Source: Armatimonadota bacterium
GTDB lineage: Bacteria; Armatimonadota; Hebobacteria; CAIYQO01
Assembly (NCBI GenBank): GCA_020060775.1
Contig: JAGUZN010000335.1
Span: 1-42,167 of the forward strand
Direction of reading: 5' to 3'
Length of the DNA: 42,167 nucleotides
Shown here: in pieces, positions 25,445-33,682 of the stretch
Layout: every line of letters starts with the position of its first letter
Numbering within the stretch: position 1 is the stretch's first letter
Notes under the pieces: model-generated
What the model was told of the DNA's origin: nothing
What the model saw: only the letters and a program-made list of their open reading frames with translations
Database searches by the model: none
Made by a program: the position numbers and the translations under genes

Positions 25445-26311
25445 ATGAATCTTGTCACAGGCGCATTTACAATGGTAGATCGCGCGGAAAATGCCGTACG
25501 CGCCCTGCTGGACGCAGGCTTTAGCGATGACGATATCGGCGTGTACGTGCACGACTCTACCAAGGGCGGTCGACTGGCGGATGATCTGGGACGCGAGTAT
25601 GCCAGCGGCACCGTCCCGCCGTCCGACGTGGTAGCCGATCGCGCAACGGTCTATGACCGCTTGGGCGATCGCTTCAAGGACATCATTGTTCGGGCCCCCA
25701 TGCCCGACGAGGCCATTGGCTGGTACGATAACCACCTCGACAGGGGCGATATTCTCGTCACCGTCGTCGCGGGTGATCGCATGGATGACGCCAAGCGCAT
25801 CATTCAAGATCATGACGGCGTGCTGTACCATCACGAGGAACCGATGCGTGAGGCACGCCCGGTCACCGAGACGCGCACCACGGCGGAAGAGTTGCACGTG
25901 CCGGTCATTGACGAGGAAGTGGTCGTGGAGAAAGAGACCCGCAAGGTGGGTGAAGTGGTCGTCACTTCGCAAACTTCGCAGGAAACGGTCGATATCCCCA
26001 CCACGGTGACTCATGAGGAGATTCGCGTGGAACGACGAAAACTTGATCGGCCGTTGACGCCGGATGAGTACAAAGGCGCAACGACGAAAGAGGGGCAAAT
26101 CCGCATGCCCATCGTGGAAGAGGAAGTTCACGTGATGAAGAACCCGGTGATCCGCGAAGAGCTGATCATCACCCGCGTGCCGGTGAGTGAACGCAAGACC
26201 TTCCATGAGACGGTCATGCACACCGAACCGGGTGTGGAAGCCACCGGGGACGTGGAAGTCGAGGGCCTGACGGAAGAGGAACGCAAACGCCGTCGCCGGC
26301 CCGCCGCGTAA
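25445..26311 (+). CDS. YsnF/AvaK (DUF2382) stress protein with GSP17M-like N-terminal domain
   Basis: A 288-residue protein. The N-terminal ~100 residues (A-F-x-M-V-D-R-A-E-N-A-V-R-A-L-L-D-A-G-F-S-D-D-D-I-G-V, later R-G-D-I-L-V-T-V) match the general-stress-protein 17M/YflT type domain. The second half is YsnF/DUF2382, with paired beta-strand repeats (L-H-V-P-V-I-D-E-E-V-V-V-E-K-E-T, I-R-M-P-I-V-E-E-E-V-H-V-M-K-N-P-V-I-R-E-E-L). The tail is basic (ERKRRRRPAA-like). GGGGGA lies 8 bases before ATG 25445; longer frames upstream have no ribosome site. It is probably cytoplasmic and stress-induced, with the biochemical role unknown. It stands alone between two strong terminator hairpins. Confidence 0.85.
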   Translation: MNLVTGAFTMVDRAENAVRALLDAGFSDDDIGVYVHDSTKGGRLADDLGREYASGTVPPSDVVADRATVYDRLGDRFKDIIVRAPMPDEAIGWYDNHLDRGDILVTVVAGDRMDDAKRIIQDHDGVLYHHEEPMREARPVTETRTTAEELHVPVIDEEVVVEKETRKVGEVVVTSQTSQETVDIPTTVTHEEIRVERRKLDRPLTPDEYKGATTKEGQIRMPIVEEEVHVMKNPVIREELIITRVPVSERKTFHETVMHTEPGVEATGDVEVEGLTEEERKRRRRPAA

Positions 26312-26334
26312 ATCTCCACGCTACGCGTAACACC

Positions 26335-26365
26335 AGCACCCATCCCGTCCCCCGGGATGGGTGCT
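26335..26365 (+). terminator. Perfect 13-bp hairpin after the YsnF-type gene
   Basis: Arms 26335-26347 and 26353-26365 pair perfectly over 13 bp around a 5-base loop, 23 bases after the stop codon. No T-tract follows. Confidence 0.7.
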
Positions 26366-26439
26366 CCACATGCAGGATTCTCGGGTGCTTCGAGGAATGA
26401 GAATGAGGAATGCGATCGTTGCCTCTGTGGAGGAATATT

Positions 26440-27186
26440 ATGCCGCACCGTCCCGGCTATGAATTTATGCAAGACACCCGTTACGCGCGCCTGGAGCCCA
26501 GCGCGCAAGCGCAAGGCCTCCCACAACCGCCGCTCGCGTTGCCGGCAGATCCGGCGCTGCCGCAGATTTCCCTGCCAACCGCCGATGCACTCTGGATGCC
26601 GAACGTCGATCTGGCCGAAGTGATGCTGGGGCGCACGAGCGTGCGCGAGTACGCATCCACGTCGCTTACACTGGAGGAATTGGCCTGGCTGCTCTGGAGC
26701 ACGCAAGGCGTGAAGAAAACACTGGGGACGCGGGCATCCTTCCGCACGGTGCCCTCCGCCGGCGCTCGCCATGCGTTTGAGACATATCTGTTGCTGCATC
26801 GCGTGCATGGGATCGCGCCTGGCCTGTATCGCTACCTCGCGCTGGAACATGCCCTTCAGCCGGTGCCGCGCGACGGCGACAGCACCGAGGCGATCACCAC
26901 CGCCTGCCTGGGGCAGGGCATGCTCGCCTCATGCGCCGTAGCGTTCATCTGGGTCGCGGTCGCCGAGCGCATGACCTGGCGCTATGGACAGCGTGGATAT
27001 CGCTACCTGCATCTCGATGCGGGCCATGTCTGCCAGAACCTGTACCTGGCCGCGGAAGCCATCGATGCCGGCGCTTGTGCCATTGCCGCCTTCGATGATG
27101 ACGCCCTGCATGCCGCACTCGGCATCGACGGCGATGCCCTCTTTGCCATCTACCTCGCCACCGTCGGTAAAAAAGAACACGCGTGA
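26440..27186 (+). CDS. SagB-type nitroreductase-fold oxidoreductase
   Basis: A 248-residue FMN-dependent nitroreductase-fold protein of the SagB/ThcOx kind. The FMN-site R-T-S-V-R-E-Y and L-T-L-E-E-L-A-W-L-L-W-S-T-Q-G-V block, then T-V-P-S-A-G-A-R-H-A-F-E-T-Y, and the Y-L-H-L-D-A-G-H-V-C-Q-N-L-Y-L-A-A block all fit that group. SagB proteins oxidise azoline rings of peptides, but no precursor, cyclodehydratase or transporter lies nearby, so a stand-alone reductase is more likely. GGAGGAA precedes ATG 26440. Another nitroreductase begins about 540 bp downstream. Confidence 0.82.
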   Translation: MPHRPGYEFMQDTRYARLEPSAQAQGLPQPPLALPADPALPQISLPTADALWMPNVDLAEVMLGRTSVREYASTSLTLEELAWLLWSTQGVKKTLGTRASFRTVPSAGARHAFETYLLLHRVHGIAPGLYRYLALEHALQPVPRDGDSTEAITTACLGQGMLASCAVAFIWVAVAERMTWRYGQRGYRYLHLDAGHVCQNLYLAAEAIDAGACAIAAFDDDALHAALGIDGDALFAIYLATVGKKEHA

Positions 27187-27285
27187 CGCCAATGCCGACA
27201 GACCGTTGGGCATGATGACCGCCCCGCACAGCCGGCGTGCATGATGCGAGGGGTTATGGGAAAGAGTTTGTGCGGGGGTATGCAC

Positions 27286-27597
27286 ATGAGCTGGCTATTC
27301 TGGACCCTGCTGATTGTGGGGTTGGTCTTAATCATTTGGCCGTTCCTCGCGGTCCTTTCCGCGGGTGCGGCGGTCTTTCTCTGGGTACTTGGCGCCGTGC
27401 TGTTGTTCGGCGCGTTAGTCGTCGCCCTTTCGTACTGGAGTGTGCGGCCCGCGCGCGCGGGCGCGAGTGCCGGCGCGACGACGTATGGCGGCGGCATGAC
27501 GGGATCCACCGGCAGCTACGGCTACGGTGAACCCCGCCGCGGCGAGCCGTACCGGGAAAATCGCGACGATCTGGACAATCGTGATCGGGGAACCTGA
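27286..27597 (+). CDS. Small membrane protein
   Basis: A 103-residue protein of unknown function with two hydrophobic segments near the N-terminus (W-L-F-W-T-L-L-I-V-G-L-V-L-I-I-W, then A-A-V-F-L-W-V-L-G-A-V-L-L-F-G) and a hydrophilic Gly/Tyr/Arg-rich tail (GSTGSYGYGEPRRGEPY). It looks like a hairpin-anchored inner membrane protein. ATG 27286 has GGGGG 7 bases upstream; the frame can be extended back to 27241, but no better site is seen there. A 12-bp hairpin (27613-27651) follows. Not related to its neighbours as far as I can see. Confidence 0.65.
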   Translation: MSWLFWTLLIVGLVLIIWPFLAVLSAGAAVFLWVLGAVLLFGALVVALSYWSVRPARAGASAGATTYGGGMTGSTGSYGYGEPRRGEPYRENRDDLDNRDRGT

Positions 27598-27612
27598 CGA
27601 CGTGAAGGCTAT

Positions 27613-27651
27613 GCGTGACACGGGTGAGATGCAACCCTGCCCGTGTCACGC
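27613..27651 (+). terminator. Perfect 12-bp hairpin
   Basis: GCGTGACACGGG (27613-27624) pairs perfectly with CCCGTGTCACGC (27640-27651) around a 15-base loop, 15 bases after the membrane protein's stop codon. No T-tract follows. Confidence 0.65.
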
Positions 27652-27730
27652 GACCGTGGCAGGAGCAGCGCGCGCAGGCGCGAATTATTACCTGCATATC
27701 CGCTAGAAATGCTCATCAAGGATGGCCTTC

Positions 27731-28291
27731 ATGAACGTTGAAGAAGCGATTGCCTCGCGCTACTCAGTGCGCAGATTCCTCCCTCGTCCGTTGGAACGCG
27801 CCACGCTGGACGCTGTGCTCGTCGCCGCCACACAAGCCCCGAGCGCAATGAACGCGCAACCCTGGGCCTTTGGCATTGTGGAGGGCGTTGCGGCGTTGCA
27901 GGCCCTCTCCGACCGTGCAAAGGCGTATTTGCTCGAGCGTCTCGATCAATATCCGATGCTCACGCGCTATCGACGCATTCTCGCCAATCCTGAACATACC
28001 GTGTTCTATGACGCGCCTGCGCTGGTCATCATCTATTCCCGCCCCCGCGGTCCGCAACCTGAAATGGACTGTTGTCTGGCGGCCATGAACTTCATGCTCG
28101 CCGCCTGGGAGCGCGGGCTGGGCACGTGCTGGATCGGATTGGCCGGCATGCTGCTCAACGATCCCGCCGTCAAAGAGGAGATGGGCGTGCCGCAGGACCA
28201 CGTTGCGGTCGCGCCGCTCGTCATCGGCTATCCCGATGGTGAAACGCCACGCGTGGCGAAAGAGCCGCCCGTCATCCTCTTTCACCGGTAA
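27731..28291 (+). CDS. Nitroreductase family protein
   Basis: A 186-residue FMN-dependent nitroreductase: A-I-A-S-R-Y-S-V-R-R-F (FMN phosphate site), A-P-S-A-M-N-A-Q-P-W-A-F, M-N-F-M-L-A-A-W-E-R-G-L-G-T-C-W-I-G, and V-A-V-A-P-L-V-I-G-Y-P near the end. Such enzymes reduce nitroaromatics, quinones or similar electron acceptors with NAD(P)H and usually act as dimers. ATG 27731 has AAGGA 8 bases upstream, better than ATG 27722, which overlaps that site. It ends 5 bp before the convergent CPBP protease gene. Confidence 0.9.
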   Translation: MNVEEAIASRYSVRRFLPRPLERATLDAVLVAATQAPSAMNAQPWAFGIVEGVAALQALSDRAKAYLLERLDQYPMLTRYRRILANPEHTVFYDAPALVIIYSRPRGPQPEMDCCLAAMNFMLAAWERGLGTCWIGLAGMLLNDPAVKEEMGVPQDHVAVAPLVIGYPDGETPRVAKEPPVILFHR

Positions 28292-28296
28292 AGGCA

Positions 28297-29013
28297 TCAG
28301 CGGAAGCCCAGTGCCGGCAGCAGCACCAACACGATGAAATTCTGCAGGAAATGCATGGTGACGGGGGCGACCAGGCTGCCGCGCCAGAGGTAGATCAGCG
28401 CGAACACCACCCCCATGAAGCCGATGATGATCACGCCCAGCGATCCCTGATACCCGTGTCCGAGCGCGAAGATAATGGCGGAAAAGATCACGGCCGTACT
28501 CAGGCTGCGGGTGATCGCCGATAACCGCAGTATCAGATATCCGCGAAAGATCGTTTCTTCCACCACGGCCACAACCGCCACCAGGATCACCGCGAGCACC
28601 AGCTCGCCGGTCGTGTCAGGCAATGCCAGGGTACGCCCGGGGTCACGGGCACTGAGGCCAAGAGCGCGCAGGATCTGCTCGAGGAAACTCACGGCGATGA
28701 CCAATACCGGGTACAGCGCTACCCCGATCGCCACTTCGCGCCACCACGCCGTGGCCGTCCAGCCCACGCGCTCATCGCGTTCACCGTTGCGCCAGAGAAA
28801 GAAGAGGATCAGGGCGAGCAGCGCCAGGTCGCGTACAATCGTGGAGACGGCTAACACCGTAAAACTGCCGCCGCCTTGCTGCGAGATGAAGTACGCGAGG
28901 ATCATCGACGGGACAATGAAGGCGAGAAAGACGACCAGCTCCAGGGCTTGTTCCTTGCGGGTCAGGCTGGCGCCATACCCGCGTTCCGCTTCGCTCTCAT
29001 ACCCCATCGTCAT
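28297..29013 (-). CDS. CPBP family intramembrane metalloprotease
   Basis: A 238-residue multi-span membrane protein of the CPBP (Rce1-like, Abi) family. The three metalloprotease motifs are present: E152-E153-T-I-F-R157-G-Y, F-A-L-G-H186 and H221-F-L-Q-N. About six to seven membrane spans are visible. AGGAGC precedes the ATG at 29013 by 7 bases. The family includes prenyl-protein proteases and bacteriocin-immunity proteins; no partner gene points to a substrate here. It converges on the nitroreductase gene with a 5-bp gap and is preceded by an unrelated small membrane gene. Confidence 0.92.
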   Translation of the reverse strand: MTMGYESEAERGYGASLTRKEQALELVVFLAFIVPSMILAYFISQQGGGSFTVLAVSTIVRDLALLALILFFLWRNGERDERVGWTATAWWREVAIGVALYPVLVIAVSFLEQILRALGLSARDPGRTLALPDTTGELVLAVILVAVVAVVEETIFRGYLILRLSAITRSLSTAVIFSAIIFALGHGYQGSLGVIIIGFMGVVFALIYLWRGSLVAPVTMHFLQNFIVLVLLPALGFR

Positions 29014-29055
29014 GATGCGTGCTCCTGCGTATGACGGTTATCCCTGCTGTGGTGA

Positions 29056-29086
29056 TCCCGCCACCCACCGGGCGTGTGTGGCGGGA
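29056..29086 (-). terminator. 9-bp hairpin after the small membrane gene
   Basis: TCCCGCCAC (29056-29064) pairs perfectly with GTGGCGGGA (29078-29086) around a 13-base loop. In the minus-strand direction it lies 31 bases past the stop of the 87-residue protein. Confidence 0.6.
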
Positions 29087-29117
29087 CGCTTGCGCTTCAC
29101 GAGCCGCTGGCTTTCCG

Positions 29118-29381
29118 TTATGCGGCCGGCATCGTGCCCCGGCGGCCGGCCAGCGTGCTGATCGTCACCAATCCCAGGCCGGCGATGAGATTATTGATCG
29201 CCCACGCTTTTAACGTGACGTCGTTCATTGCTGTCGCCTTCTCCATGGTGCGTCCGATCTTTGACGGCACGCGTTTCCACATGGTGTGTTGCATCTTGCG
29301 TATCCGGTTGGCTTTCATCACCAGGCCCAGCACGCCGTCAATGACATAAATCCCTCCGAGAACCCATCCGAACATGCGCAT
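29118..29381 (-). CDS. Small membrane protein, unknown function
   Basis: An 87-residue protein with a hydrophobic N-terminal segment (V-L-G-G-I-Y-V-I-D-G-V-L-G-L-V-M) and a C-terminal one (W-A-I-N-N-L-I-A-G-L-G-L-V-T-I), with a basic loop between (KANRIRKMQHTMWKR). It is probably a two-span inner membrane protein. The start is well supported by GAGGAGGAG about 6 bases upstream on the minus strand. I recognise no family. A hairpin lies just downstream. Confidence 0.6.
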   Translation of the reverse strand: MRMFGWVLGGIYVIDGVLGLVMKANRIRKMQHTMWKRVPSKIGRTMEKATAMNDVTLKAWAINNLIAGLGLVTISTLAGRRGTMPAA

Positions 29382-29626
29382 CGCTTACTCCTCCTCACGG
29401 CCTCATCACTACTATCTGGCGTACCCAGCACCGCATGCCCGCAAGGACGAGTCGAGTGACGGCAACGGCGTGATGAGGGAAAAGGTGGACATCCTCTGCC
29501 AAAGCGGCACCGTCCCCGGGTGTTCATGCGATGCTGTCGGAAAAAAATGACGCGTTCCCCCCTGTACCGCCACAGATAATGGGGGCAACACTGTCGCGGG
29601 CGCCGCGATACCACAGGGAGAACTGT

Positions 29627-30277
29627 ATGGCGCTTGATGTCCCGAGCCGAGGAGCGGTAGCGGTGATGGTTGCCCATCCCGACGATGAAACGCTCTGGTC
29701 CGGTGGCCTCTTGCTCATGCATCCTTCCTGGCACTGCCGCATCCATACCCTTTGTCGTGCGAGCGATGTCGAGCGTGCAGCGCGTTTCCACCAGGTTTTG
29801 CAGATCTACGGCGCCGCAGGCGGCATGGCGGACTGTGACGATGAACCCGCACAATATCCTCTTGATCCTGCCCGCGTTGAAGCGGAAGTGCTGAACGCGC
29901 TGGGAAGCACTCCGTTCGACCTCCTGCTCACGCATGGCCCACAGGGGGAGTATACCTGGCACCGGCGTCACGTGGAGGTGTCCTCCGCGGTGATGCGCCT
30001 GTGGATGGATGGCCGTCTGTTGGCACGCCGAATGTGTCTCTTTGCCTACGAGGATGGGCAAAAATCTTTTCTCCCGCGACCGCGCGCTGATGCTACCGTG
30101 CATCTGGCGCTGCCCGCGGACATCTGGCGTGAGAAGTATCGTCTGGTGCACGAAATCTACGGCTTTGCGGCCGACAGTTGGGAAGCGCGCACCACGCCCC
30201 GCACCGAGGCGTTCTGGCAATTCGCATCACCTGAAGCATTAACGTCGTGGTTGAACCGGAGGTCGAACGACCGATGA
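29627..30277 (+). CDS. PIG-L family (LmbE-like) zinc deacetylase
   Basis: A 216-residue PIG-L family protein with the intact metal motif A-H17-P-D-D-E21-T-L-W-S-G-G and the C-terminal part of the site around T-W-H-R-R-H. T-H-G-P-Q-G-E-Y matches the family's substrate-side motif. It should remove an N-acetyl group from an amino sugar or glycoconjugate. AGGGAGAA lies just before ATG 29627. Its stop overlaps the ATG of the GT4 gene by 4 bp (ATGA), so the two proteins are made together and probably act in one pathway. It is a second PIG-L protein, distinct from that at 7946, which has a changed motif. Confidence 0.88.
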   Translation: MALDVPSRGAVAVMVAHPDDETLWSGGLLLMHPSWHCRIHTLCRASDVERAARFHQVLQIYGAAGGMADCDDEPAQYPLDPARVEAEVLNALGSTPFDLLLTHGPQGEYTWHRRHVEVSSAVMRLWMDGRLLARRMCLFAYEDGQKSFLPRPRADATVHLALPADIWREKYRLVHEIYGFAADSWEARTTPRTEAFWQFASPEALTSWLNRRSNDR

Positions 30278-31461
30278 AGATGTTGGTGTTGTACGAGTAC
30301 CCTCCGCTGCCGGGAGGACTGTCGACACAGGGCGATTTGCTCTGTCGCGGGTTGCGGGAGGTCGGCATCGAGGTGCATGCCGCCCATCTCGAATCCGCAT
30401 TGGAAAAAGAGTGGTATTACCGCTGGTTCGCGCCGGATGTCGTCATCGGCATCGGTTACTGGGGTTACACCCCCAATATCATCCTGCATCCCCAGCGGTA
30501 TGGCCTGCAGCCGGTACCCTGGTTGGTTGCCGACGGCTATATCGCCAACTATCGCGATGTGCTGAATGCGTTGCCCATGATCCTGGTGACGTCGCAATGG
30601 GTGCGGCAGACGTATATCCGCGACGGCATTCGCGGCGATCACATCCACGTATTGCCGGTGGGGTGCGATACGGATGCTTTCATCCCGCGCGACCCGGCGG
30701 ACCCGAAGATTGCCGTGGTACGTGAAGCGCTGGGCATTGCTCCTGGTGAACGGTTCATTCTGACGGTCGGGGGCGATGGCGCATCCAAGGGCGCCCAGGA
30801 AGTGATGCAAGCGCTGGCACAACTGGGTGACGATGTGCCCCCCTGGAAATATGTGTGCAAAGTGTGGCCGCAGCCGCGCACCGAGTTGCAGAACCGTGCT
30901 GATTTGCAACTTGCGCACAAACTGGGACTCGAATCTCGCGTGACCTATGTCACGGACCGGGTATCACGGCAGTATATGCCGTATCTGATCGGCGCCTGTG
31001 ACATCTATGCCGGACCTTCGCGATTGGAGGGATTCGGCATGCCGCATGTCGAGGCCGGCTCCTGCGGCAAGCCGGTGATCGCAATTGACGCGATGGCGTT
31101 TCGCGATACGCTGGTGCATGGTGAGACAGCCTTGCTGGCGGGCGTTGCGCAGGAAAATGTCATCACGGAAACGATCCTGGGCGAGGATGCGGGCTACGAG
31201 ACCGGACATCGGGTGGTGTTCAATCCACCGCGCGTGGCGGACTATCGCGCGCGCGTCGATGATATTGCGGAGTATTTGCGGCAGTTGCTGAGCGATTCCG
31301 AGTTACGGCAGGCAATGGGATATGCCGCCCGCCGTCGTGCGGTGACGCTGTTCGATTACCGCGTGGTGGCGCGGCAATGCGTGGACACCATCCGGCACGG
31401 ACTGCAGCGACCGGTTGCGCCTATGGCCGCGCCGATGGAGATGCCGGCGCCAGCGCCGTGA
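30274..31461 (+). CDS. GT4-family glycosyltransferase
   Basis: A 395-residue GT-B-fold glycosyltransferase of family GT4, which transfers a sugar from a nucleotide-sugar donor with retention. The N-terminal M-L-V-L-Y-E-Y-P-P-L-P-G-G-L-S-T-Q-G opening and the donor-site block P-S-R-L-E-G-F-G-M-P-H-V-E-A-G-S-C-G-K-P-V-I-A (E-x7-E motif) are clear, and I-L-T-V-G-G-D-G-A-S-K-G marks the start of the second domain. The tail is rich in Ala and Pro. It is coupled to the PIG-L deacetylase, a pairing also used in bacillithiol and mycothiol synthesis, but the sequence does not look like BshA or MshA. Acceptor and sugar are unknown. Confidence 0.85.
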   Translation: MKMLVLYEYPPLPGGLSTQGDLLCRGLREVGIEVHAAHLESALEKEWYYRWFAPDVVIGIGYWGYTPNIILHPQRYGLQPVPWLVADGYIANYRDVLNALPMILVTSQWVRQTYIRDGIRGDHIHVLPVGCDTDAFIPRDPADPKIAVVREALGIAPGERFILTVGGDGASKGAQEVMQALAQLGDDVPPWKYVCKVWPQPRTELQNRADLQLAHKLGLESRVTYVTDRVSRQYMPYLIGACDIYAGPSRLEGFGMPHVEAGSCGKPVIAIDAMAFRDTLVHGETALLAGVAQENVITETILGEDAGYETGHRVVFNPPRVADYRARVDDIAEYLRQLLSDSELRQAMGYAARRRAVTLFDYRVVARQCVDTIRHGLQRPVAPMAAPMEMPAPAP

Positions 31462-31494
31462 TGAGCATTTTGAGGTGAAAACAGGTGAAAGGGC

Positions 31495-32700
31495 ATGAAG
31501 GACGCAGCACGATTCGCACCGGTTGTTAACGCACAACAGGCAGCCCTGGAGGTATTGCTCAATAACGCGCATGGCCCGTATGGCGGGTTGCCGCGCACGG
31601 CGGGGTGGGGGTATCCCGAACCCTACACGCGCGACCTGATGATCTCATCGCTCGGCATGCTCGCATCGGAGAACGAGGAACTGCGCGCGCTCGTGCGACG
31701 CGTGTTGCTCACCGCCGCCAGTCATCAAACACCGCATGGGCATATCCCGTCGTTGATCCACGATCCTGACGATGTGGGGGCCAGCGATACCACGCCGCTC
31801 TTTCTCATGGCGCTGGCCATCTATCGCCGGGTGACGGGCGAACACGACTTCCTGGAGGAGGCGGCGGAACGCTCGCTCACCTGGATGGAGTACCAGACGC
31901 CGGGCGATCGCGTCATGGTGGGGCAATTGCCGACCAGTGACTGGCGCGATGAGCAGTGGGTGCTCGGGCACGGGTTGTTCGTCAATACCGTGGTCTATGC
32001 CTACCTGCGCCTGTTCCGTCAGCACGGGCGCGCCGCCCTGCTGCGCCTGCAGATCGGCGATCTCGCCATCACACAAGAGCGCCAGTACCGCTTTATTCAC
32101 CAGCATCTGGTGTCGTCTGATAAGCCGTACTACCCATTATGGTCCTACAAGGTGTTCAGCAGTGAGCGCTTTGATCTATTAGGCAACAGTCTGGCCATCC
32201 TCTGCGGCATTGCCGCGCCTGAGCGTGCACAACGCATCATCACCTGGGTCGAAACGGAATGTGCCGCCATGCGTGAGCGCGGAATACTGGCCGTGGGGCT
32301 TCCGCCCAACCTCTTCCCGTTCATTCTGCCGGACGATCCTGACTGGCTGCCGCGCTACGAACGCCTGAACCGTCCCGGCGAGTATCATAACGGCGGCATC
32401 TGGCCGTTCATCTGCGGGTTTTATATCGCGGCGCTGCAGGCAGCCGGGCGCAACGAACTGGCGGAGAACGCCCTGCTCGAACTGACGCGCGTCATCACGC
32501 TGGCGCAGGATACCTCGCTGGCCTACGGCTTCAACGAGTGGGTTCGCGCCCAGGATGGCACGGCGCAGGGGCAGGATTGGCAAACGTGGTCGGCCGCCAT
32601 GTACCTCTACGCGGCCGCCTGTGTCGAGCGCGGTTCCACCCCGTTCTTTGACGAGGTGCGCGCCGTCACCGACGCGGGGAGAAATATCGACGCAGCCTAA
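31495..32700 (+). CDS. (alpha/alpha)6-barrel glycosidase (GH100/GH63-like)
   Basis: A 401-residue protein with the look of an (alpha/alpha)6 glycosidase of the neutral-invertase/glycogen-debranching group. Y-T-R-D-L-M-I-S-S-L-G-M-L (about residue 43), S-D-W-R-D-E-Q-W (about 147, candidate catalytic Asp) and G-Q-D-W-Q-T-W-S-A-A-M-Y near the C-terminus are shared features. Y-H-N-G-G-I-W-P is a further mark. It follows the GT4 gene by 33 bp, so deacetylase, glycosyltransferase and glycosidase form one set. It ends in a 4-bp overlap with the convergent downstream gene. Substrate (sucrose-like disaccharide, glucosylglycerate-like compound, or other) is unknown. Confidence 0.72.
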   Translation: MKDAARFAPVVNAQQAALEVLLNNAHGPYGGLPRTAGWGYPEPYTRDLMISSLGMLASENEELRALVRRVLLTAASHQTPHGHIPSLIHDPDDVGASDTTPLFLMALAIYRRVTGEHDFLEEAAERSLTWMEYQTPGDRVMVGQLPTSDWRDEQWVLGHGLFVNTVVYAYLRLFRQHGRAALLRLQIGDLAITQERQYRFIHQHLVSSDKPYYPLWSYKVFSSERFDLLGNSLAILCGIAAPERAQRIITWVETECAAMRERGILAVGLPPNLFPFILPDDPDWLPRYERLNRPGEYHNGGIWPFICGFYIAALQAAGRNELAENALLELTRVITLAQDTSLAYGFNEWVRAQDGTAQGQDWQTWSAAMYLYAAACVERGSTPFFDEVRAVTDAGRNIDAA

Positions 32701-33515
32701 TTCCCAAGGTAGCTGAACAGGTCGCGCGCATATTCGGCAACCTGTAGTGCGGCACGGTCCGGCAAGCGTTGTACCAGGGAACGCAGCGGGCGCAGTTCAT
32801 CACGCAAGGCCGAGTACATCAGCCGGTACTGCTGCGGATTCTCGGCGGGGTGTACACGCGCCAACTCCATCACCTCGCGTTGGATCTCCTCCATCACGCG
32901 CATGGCGGCCGCACGCGCATGCGCGTCTGTTGGCGTGGGCGGCAGCAGAGTCGCGACGACCTCGCTCAATAAGGCCTCGATCAGTGCCGCATCACGGATG
33001 CGCGCATGCGCGTACAGCGTTCCCCCGCCATTCGCGGCGGCGCCGAGGTCGAGCATCGCGGTATCCCACTGCTGCAGCGTGACACGCGTCTCCAAAAATA
33101 GCTGCCGGTGTTCGGGCGAGAGATCCTGTGCGCGGCGATCGTTGGCGTGCTGCACATAGCGGGCAAACACGGCATGCGCTTCATCAAGGCCGGCTTCCGA
33201 ATCATCTCGACTGCGCACGGTGTGGCGGGCGACAAAGGTCATCAATGGCATGCGGGCAATCGCATCCGCCGTGAGGCCGGTCGTCGGGTCCACCGACGGC
33301 AGCGCAGCCTCGGTGTCCGGTGTTTCCGTGACAGCGGTTGATGGAGACGATGGCAGGATGGCGTCAGGCAGCGATGGGGCACGCTGTTGTTCAAGCCACC
33401 ATGCCGCGCCGCCCAGGCACGCGCCGAACGCGATAGCGAAGACCACAGTCCACCAGGAAACGCCACGGCGGGAGCGCGCATTGCCCTCGCCAGGTTGGTT
33501 TGGATACTCAGACAT
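32697..33515 (-). CDS. Membrane-anchored protein, unknown function
   Basis: A 272-residue protein with a short hydrophilic N-terminus, one membrane span (W-W-T-V-V-F-A-I-A-F-G-A-C-L-G-G-A-A-W-W, about residues 20-40), a Pro/Thr/Ser-rich linker and a helical, charged C-terminal domain with several Arg-rich helices. It should be inside-out anchored with the helical part outside. ATG 33515 is chosen with GGAGG about 11 bases upstream; longer in-frame extensions start within an unlikely stretch. Its stop codon overlaps that of the convergent glycosidase gene (32697-32700). I recognise no family. Confidence 0.55.
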   Translation of the reverse strand: MSEYPNQPGEGNARSRRGVSWWTVVFAIAFGACLGGAAWWLEQQRAPSLPDAILPSSPSTAVTETPDTEAALPSVDPTTGLTADAIARMPLMTFVARHTVRSRDDSEAGLDEAHAVFARYVQHANDRRAQDLSPEHRQLFLETRVTLQQWDTAMLDLGAAANGGGTLYAHARIRDAALIEALLSEVVATLLPPTPTDAHARAAAMRVMEEIQREVMELARVHPAENPQQYRLMYSALRDELRPLRSLVQRLPDRAALQVAEYARDLFSYLGN

Positions 33516-33682
33516 GCTGCATGAGACCTCCATCATGGAACTGCACAATGCGCAGGGGGAAACGACAAGGGGTGCGCTTTGGTCATTGTACCACATTTGT
33601 CCGGTGCTATACTGGGACTGGCAGGGGCGAGAACGACACTGCGCTCTGCCCGTGCCAGTACGCAATAGCGAGGTGCAGGGGA

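Noticed and set aside
29627..31461. Bacillithiol or mycothiol synthesis genes (BshB/BshA or MshB/MshA)
   Set aside because: The deacetylase fits the broad family only, the glycosyltransferase lacks BshA/MshA marks, and no ligase is near.
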